From Candidatus Campbellbacteria bacterium CG22_combo_CG10-13_8_21_14_all_36_13 (GTDB taxonomy: Bacteria > Patescibacteriota > Minisyncoccia > Phycocordibacterales > PCTT01), in assembly GCA_002771585.1 (NCBI GenBank), contig PCTT01000030.1:1-5340 (forward strand): a stretch of DNA of 5,340 nucleotides, given 5' to 3'. Position numbers and translations under genes: made by a program. Positions 4,079 to 5,340 of this stretch are shown here, piece by piece. Below the pieces are notes generated by a model that saw nothing but the letters and a program-made list of their open reading frames with translations, was not told the origin of the DNA and made no database searches. Positions within the stretch are counted from its first letter, which is position 1, and every line of letters begins with the position of its first letter.

Positions 4079-4735
4079 ATGACAGAAACAACAGAAGGTG
4101 GTCAGGTTTGGCTTTGGGCTATTATTAGCATTGTTATAAGCGCAGGACTTGGTTATTTATTTTTCTATTCTAATAGTGGTCTATCTAATGACGGACTAAA
4201 GAATGACGAAAATACTGTAGCAAGCACAACAAGCAGAGCTATACAACAAGAAAATAAAAATACTATGATATTACACACAAATTTTGGAGATATTACAGTG
4301 GAGTTGTCTAGAGACAAGACTCCAAATACAGCGGAGAATTTTGAAGAATTAGCAAAGGCAGGATTTTATAACGGAACACGTTTTCATAGGGTTATAAAAA
4401 ACTTTATGATTCAAGGAGGAGATCCTCAATCAAAGGATGTTGCGCTTAAGGCAATGTGGGGTACGGGTGGTCCAGGGTATCAGTTTGCTGATGAAATTGC
4501 GCCAGACAACAATAATTTGAGAGGAACTATTTCAATGGCGAATGCTGGGCCAAATACAAACGGAAGTCAGTTTTTTATCAACACAGTAGATAATATTGGT
4601 TTAAATCCAAAGCATACAGTGTTTGGTAAGGTAACTGCAGGAATGGATGTGGTAGACAAGATAGAGTCGGTACAAACTGGTGAGAGGGATGTGCCGGTGA
4701 CTGATGTGATTATTGAGAGTGTGGAGATAAAGTAG
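4079..4735 (+). CDS. Cyclophilin-type peptidyl-prolyl cis-trans isomerase, membrane-anchored
   Basis: A 218-residue cyclophilin that isomerises Xaa-Pro bonds. Residues 9-30 (QVWLWAIISIVISAGLGYLFFY) form one membrane helix. A Ser/Asn/Thr-rich linker runs to about 62, placing the catalytic domain outside the membrane. The domain (63-218) has FHRVIKNFMIQGGDP (102-116) with catalytic Arg104 and Gln112, SMANAGPNTNGSQFFI (152-167), and HTVFGKV (179-185). The Trp typical of cyclosporin-binding eukaryotic forms is replaced by Leu in GLNPKHTVFG, as in many bacterial enzymes. The gene begins 20 nt after the hpf stop, without a ribosome binding site, and ends the plus-strand block before a strong terminator. 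Internal Met63 would give a soluble form, but the intact helix favours ATG 4079. Confidence 0.9.
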   Translation: MTETTEGGQVWLWAIISIVISAGLGYLFFYSNSGLSNDGLKNDENTVASTTSRAIQQENKNTMILHTNFGDITVELSRDKTPNTAENFEELAKAGFYNGTRFHRVIKNFMIQGGDPQSKDVALKAMWGTGGPGYQFADEIAPDNNNLRGTISMANAGPNTNGSQFFINTVDNIGLNPKHTVFGKVTAGMDVVDKIESVQTGERDVPVTDVIIESVEIK

Positions 4736-4747
4736 TCCATAAAGTCG

Positions 4748-4784
4748 AAAGTCTACCTGCCTGCCGGTAGGCAGGTAAAGTCTA
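4748..4784. repeat. Palindromic element flanked by an 8-bp direct repeat
   Basis: TACCTGCCT (4754-4762) and AGGCAGGTA (4769-4777) form a 9-bp stem with loop GCCGGT. This is the CTGCCTGCCGGTAGGCAG type I associate with Parcubacteria genomes. AAAGTCTA occurs exactly at both edges (4748-4755 and 4777-4784), as expected of a target-site duplication. A partial third AAAGTC lies at 4741-4746. Confidence 0.7.
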
Positions 4785-4800
4785 AAAAGGATTTAAAATG

Positions 4801-4836
4801 AAAAGCGCGGTCTGCCAAGGGCAGACCGCGCTTTTT
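4801..4836 (+). terminator. Strong intrinsic terminator of the cyclophilin gene
   Basis: A 16-bp perfect stem (4801-4816 with 4820-4835; core GCGCGGTCTGCC) has an AAG loop and is followed by a T-run (4832-4836). The 5' side is A-rich, so it could also act on the minus strand. Confidence 0.85.
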
Positions 4837-4840
4837 GTAT

Positions 4841-4872
4841 AAAAGGAAAACCACACCTTACGGGGTGTGGTT
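4841..4872 (-). terminator. Minus-strand terminator
   Basis: AACCACACC (4849-4857) pairs with GGTGTGGTT (4864-4872). Read on the minus strand, the stem runs into TTTTCCTTTTAT. It would end a transcript coming from the right and faces the cyclophilin terminator. Its loop sequence TTACGG is the same as in the terminator at 5056-5087. Confidence 0.6.
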
Positions 4873-5055
4873 GTGCCTGTATTGAAGAGTCAGACACTCA
4901 ACTCCTGTTTCCTCTTGTACTACTTCATGTAGCGATGTAGCTATCTAAAGACTTGTGAGTGAGGACTTAGGCAATCACGAACGCTCGTGGTGCTACTTCA
5001 TCTCACACTACACGCATCTCAGACTCGCTAACTGGTAAGGAGTAATTTTTTAAAT
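4873..5055. other. Gene-free structured stretch between two minus-strand terminators
   Basis: All frames are broken by stops within about 25 codons. The stretch contains short hairpins: CTAC/GTAG at 4920-4932, TAGC/GCTA at 4931-4944, and ATCACGA/TCGTGGT at 4974-4991. TGTGAG near 4955 can pair with CTCACA near 5001. The 9-mer CTACTTCAT is repeated at 4920-4928 and 4993-5001. It may be the body of a minus-strand RNA ending at the terminator at 4841-4872, but I see no convincing promoter. Confidence 0.35.
4931..5000. repeat. Dispersed hairpin repeat, copy B
   Basis: The blocks AGCGATGTA (4931-4939), CTAAA, ACTTG, GTGGTGCT (4987-4994) and CTTCA (4996-5000) match copy A at 1849-1945 in the same order. 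The hairpin before GGTGCT here is CACGA/TCGTG, where copy A has CAAGA/TCTTG, so the third pair changes from C-G to A-T with pairing kept. Confidence 0.45.
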
Positions 5056-5087
5056 AAAAAAAGGACCAGCTTTACGGAGCTGGTCCT
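5056..5087 (-). terminator. Intrinsic terminator of the candidate small RNA
   Basis: AGGACCAGCT (5062-5071) pairs perfectly with AGCTGGTCCT (5078-5087) around loop TTACGG. On the minus strand the stem is followed by seven T residues (plus 5056-5062, partly shared with the stem). It shares its loop sequence with the terminator at 4841-4872. Confidence 0.85.
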
Positions 5088-5207
5088 CAGGGTTTGGGCG
5101 AGAACATAGTATGTAGAGTCGCCCTAAACCTTTCGTGGAAGGGTCGGTCTTGTGGTGCTAGGAGAGGCGTTTGCTCTCCTCAAAAAGACCGAAGCTACCA
5201 CTTATCT
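5056..5207 (-). ncRNA. Candidate structured small RNA with pseudoknot, unrecognised
   Basis: A minus-strand promoter, a compact folded body and an intrinsic terminator define a transcript of about 152 nt. Read 5' to 3' on the minus strand, GTGGTAGCT (plus 5201-5193) pairs with AGCACCAC (5159-5152) with one bulged A. TCGGTCTT (5192-5185) pairs with AAGACCGA (5150-5143). The order A-B-A'-B' gives an H-type pseudoknot, with an internal hairpin AGGAGAG/CTCTCCT (5180-5160) in its loop. Next comes a long hairpin (5132-5119 with 5101-5089, GGTTT plus GGGCGA stem, one bulge), then the terminator hairpin. No open frame of note exists. It does not match tmRNA, RNase P, SRP or 6S as I know them. It is a candidate new RNA family or a cis-regulatory element. 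Confidence 0.55.
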
Positions 5208-5213
5208 GAATTT

Positions 5214-5242
5214 ATAATATACCCAATTTATTCTAATGTAAA
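5214..5242 (-). promoter_or_regulatory. Promoter of the candidate small RNA
   Basis: On the minus strand a -35 TTTACA (plus 5242-5237, five of six matches) is followed by a 17-nt spacer and a -10 TATTAT (plus 5219-5214, five of six). The predicted start is near 5207, six bases before the first pseudoknot strand. This is the best two-box promoter in the window. Confidence 0.65.
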
Positions 5243-5252
5243 GGAAATGTAC

Positions 5253-5325
5253 AGTTAACCTTATGAGGTGACAAATATGATAGATTGGGGTGACAGTAGT
5301 TAACTATCAATATTTAATAAGGTGA
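5253..5325 (+). promoter_or_regulatory. Repeat-rich region upstream of an off-window feature
   Basis: AGTTAAC occurs at 5253-5259 and 5298-5304. GGTGACA occurs at 5267-5273 and 5289-5295, with GGTGA again at 5321-5325. The paired motifs could be operator sites, or leader sequence for a gene beyond the right edge; AAGGTGA near the edge could be a ribosome binding site. Nothing larger is visible. Confidence 0.25.
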
Positions 5326-5340
5326 AAGCCTAAAAAACAT

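Noticed and set aside
440..4735. Recoded UGA (glycine code of Gracilibacteria/SR1)
   Set aside because: Large genes end in TAA or TAG, but none contains in-frame TGA and conserved glycines use GGN codons; the small peptide ends in TGA normally.
5143..5201. HDV-like ribozyme
   Set aside because: The strand order resembles the nested double pseudoknot, but the second pseudoknot strand follows the first with no P4 or J4/2 segment to carry a catalytic cytosine.
5276..5303. Eight-codon ORF MIDWGDSS behind AGGTGA
   Set aside because: Too short to support as a gene; the apparent ribosome binding site is one copy of the repeated GGTGACA motif.

Overview
The window looks like a chromosomal segment of a small-genome Candidate Phyla Radiation bacterium (Patescibacteria, probably Parcubacteria-like). 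The basis is short AT-rich genes with almost no Shine-Dalgarno sites, minimal-length versions of housekeeping proteins, and short GC-rich palindromes of types I associate with Parcubacteria genomes (for example TCCGCCAGCTGGCGGA and CTGCCTGCCGGTAGGCAG). Every confident gene reads through intact with the standard bacterial code.

Layout. 1-439: no large gene. It holds a 38-residue peptide gene (253-369) with a good ribosome binding site, a tail of five alternating cysteines, and an intrinsic terminator. 440-1090: HExxH metallopeptidase. 1091-2048: a repeat-rich stretch built around one intact tRNA-Asn(GTT) gene on the minus strand, an 82-residue GIY-YIG endonuclease gene whose stop codon lies inside that tRNA, and at least three extra pieces of the same tRNA, each interrupted by a different GC-rich hairpin. 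2049-4735: plus-strand block of NAD kinase, membrane-anchored PEBP-family protein, DUF167 protein, short ribosome hibernation factor and membrane-anchored cyclophilin, closed by a strong terminator. 4736-5340: no protein gene. It holds a palindrome with an 8-bp flanking repeat, two minus-strand terminators, a repeat shared with the tRNA region, and a candidate 152-nt minus-strand RNA with its own promoter, a pseudoknot and a terminator.

The plus-strand block is a loose housekeeping run (NADP supply, ribosome hibernation, extracytoplasmic protein folding) rather than one pathway. Several genes start 6-9 nt after a -10 box (TGATATAAT, TGATATTAT, TATACT), which suggests leaderless mRNAs.

The most unusual content is (i) the tRNA-Asn / GIY-YIG / tRNA-fragment array, which looks like the scar of a mobile nuclease element targeting a tRNA gene; (ii) the pseudoknotted RNA candidate at 5056-5207; (iii) the cysteine-alternating mini-peptide; and (iv) a hairpin repeat with a compensatory base change present at both ends of the window.
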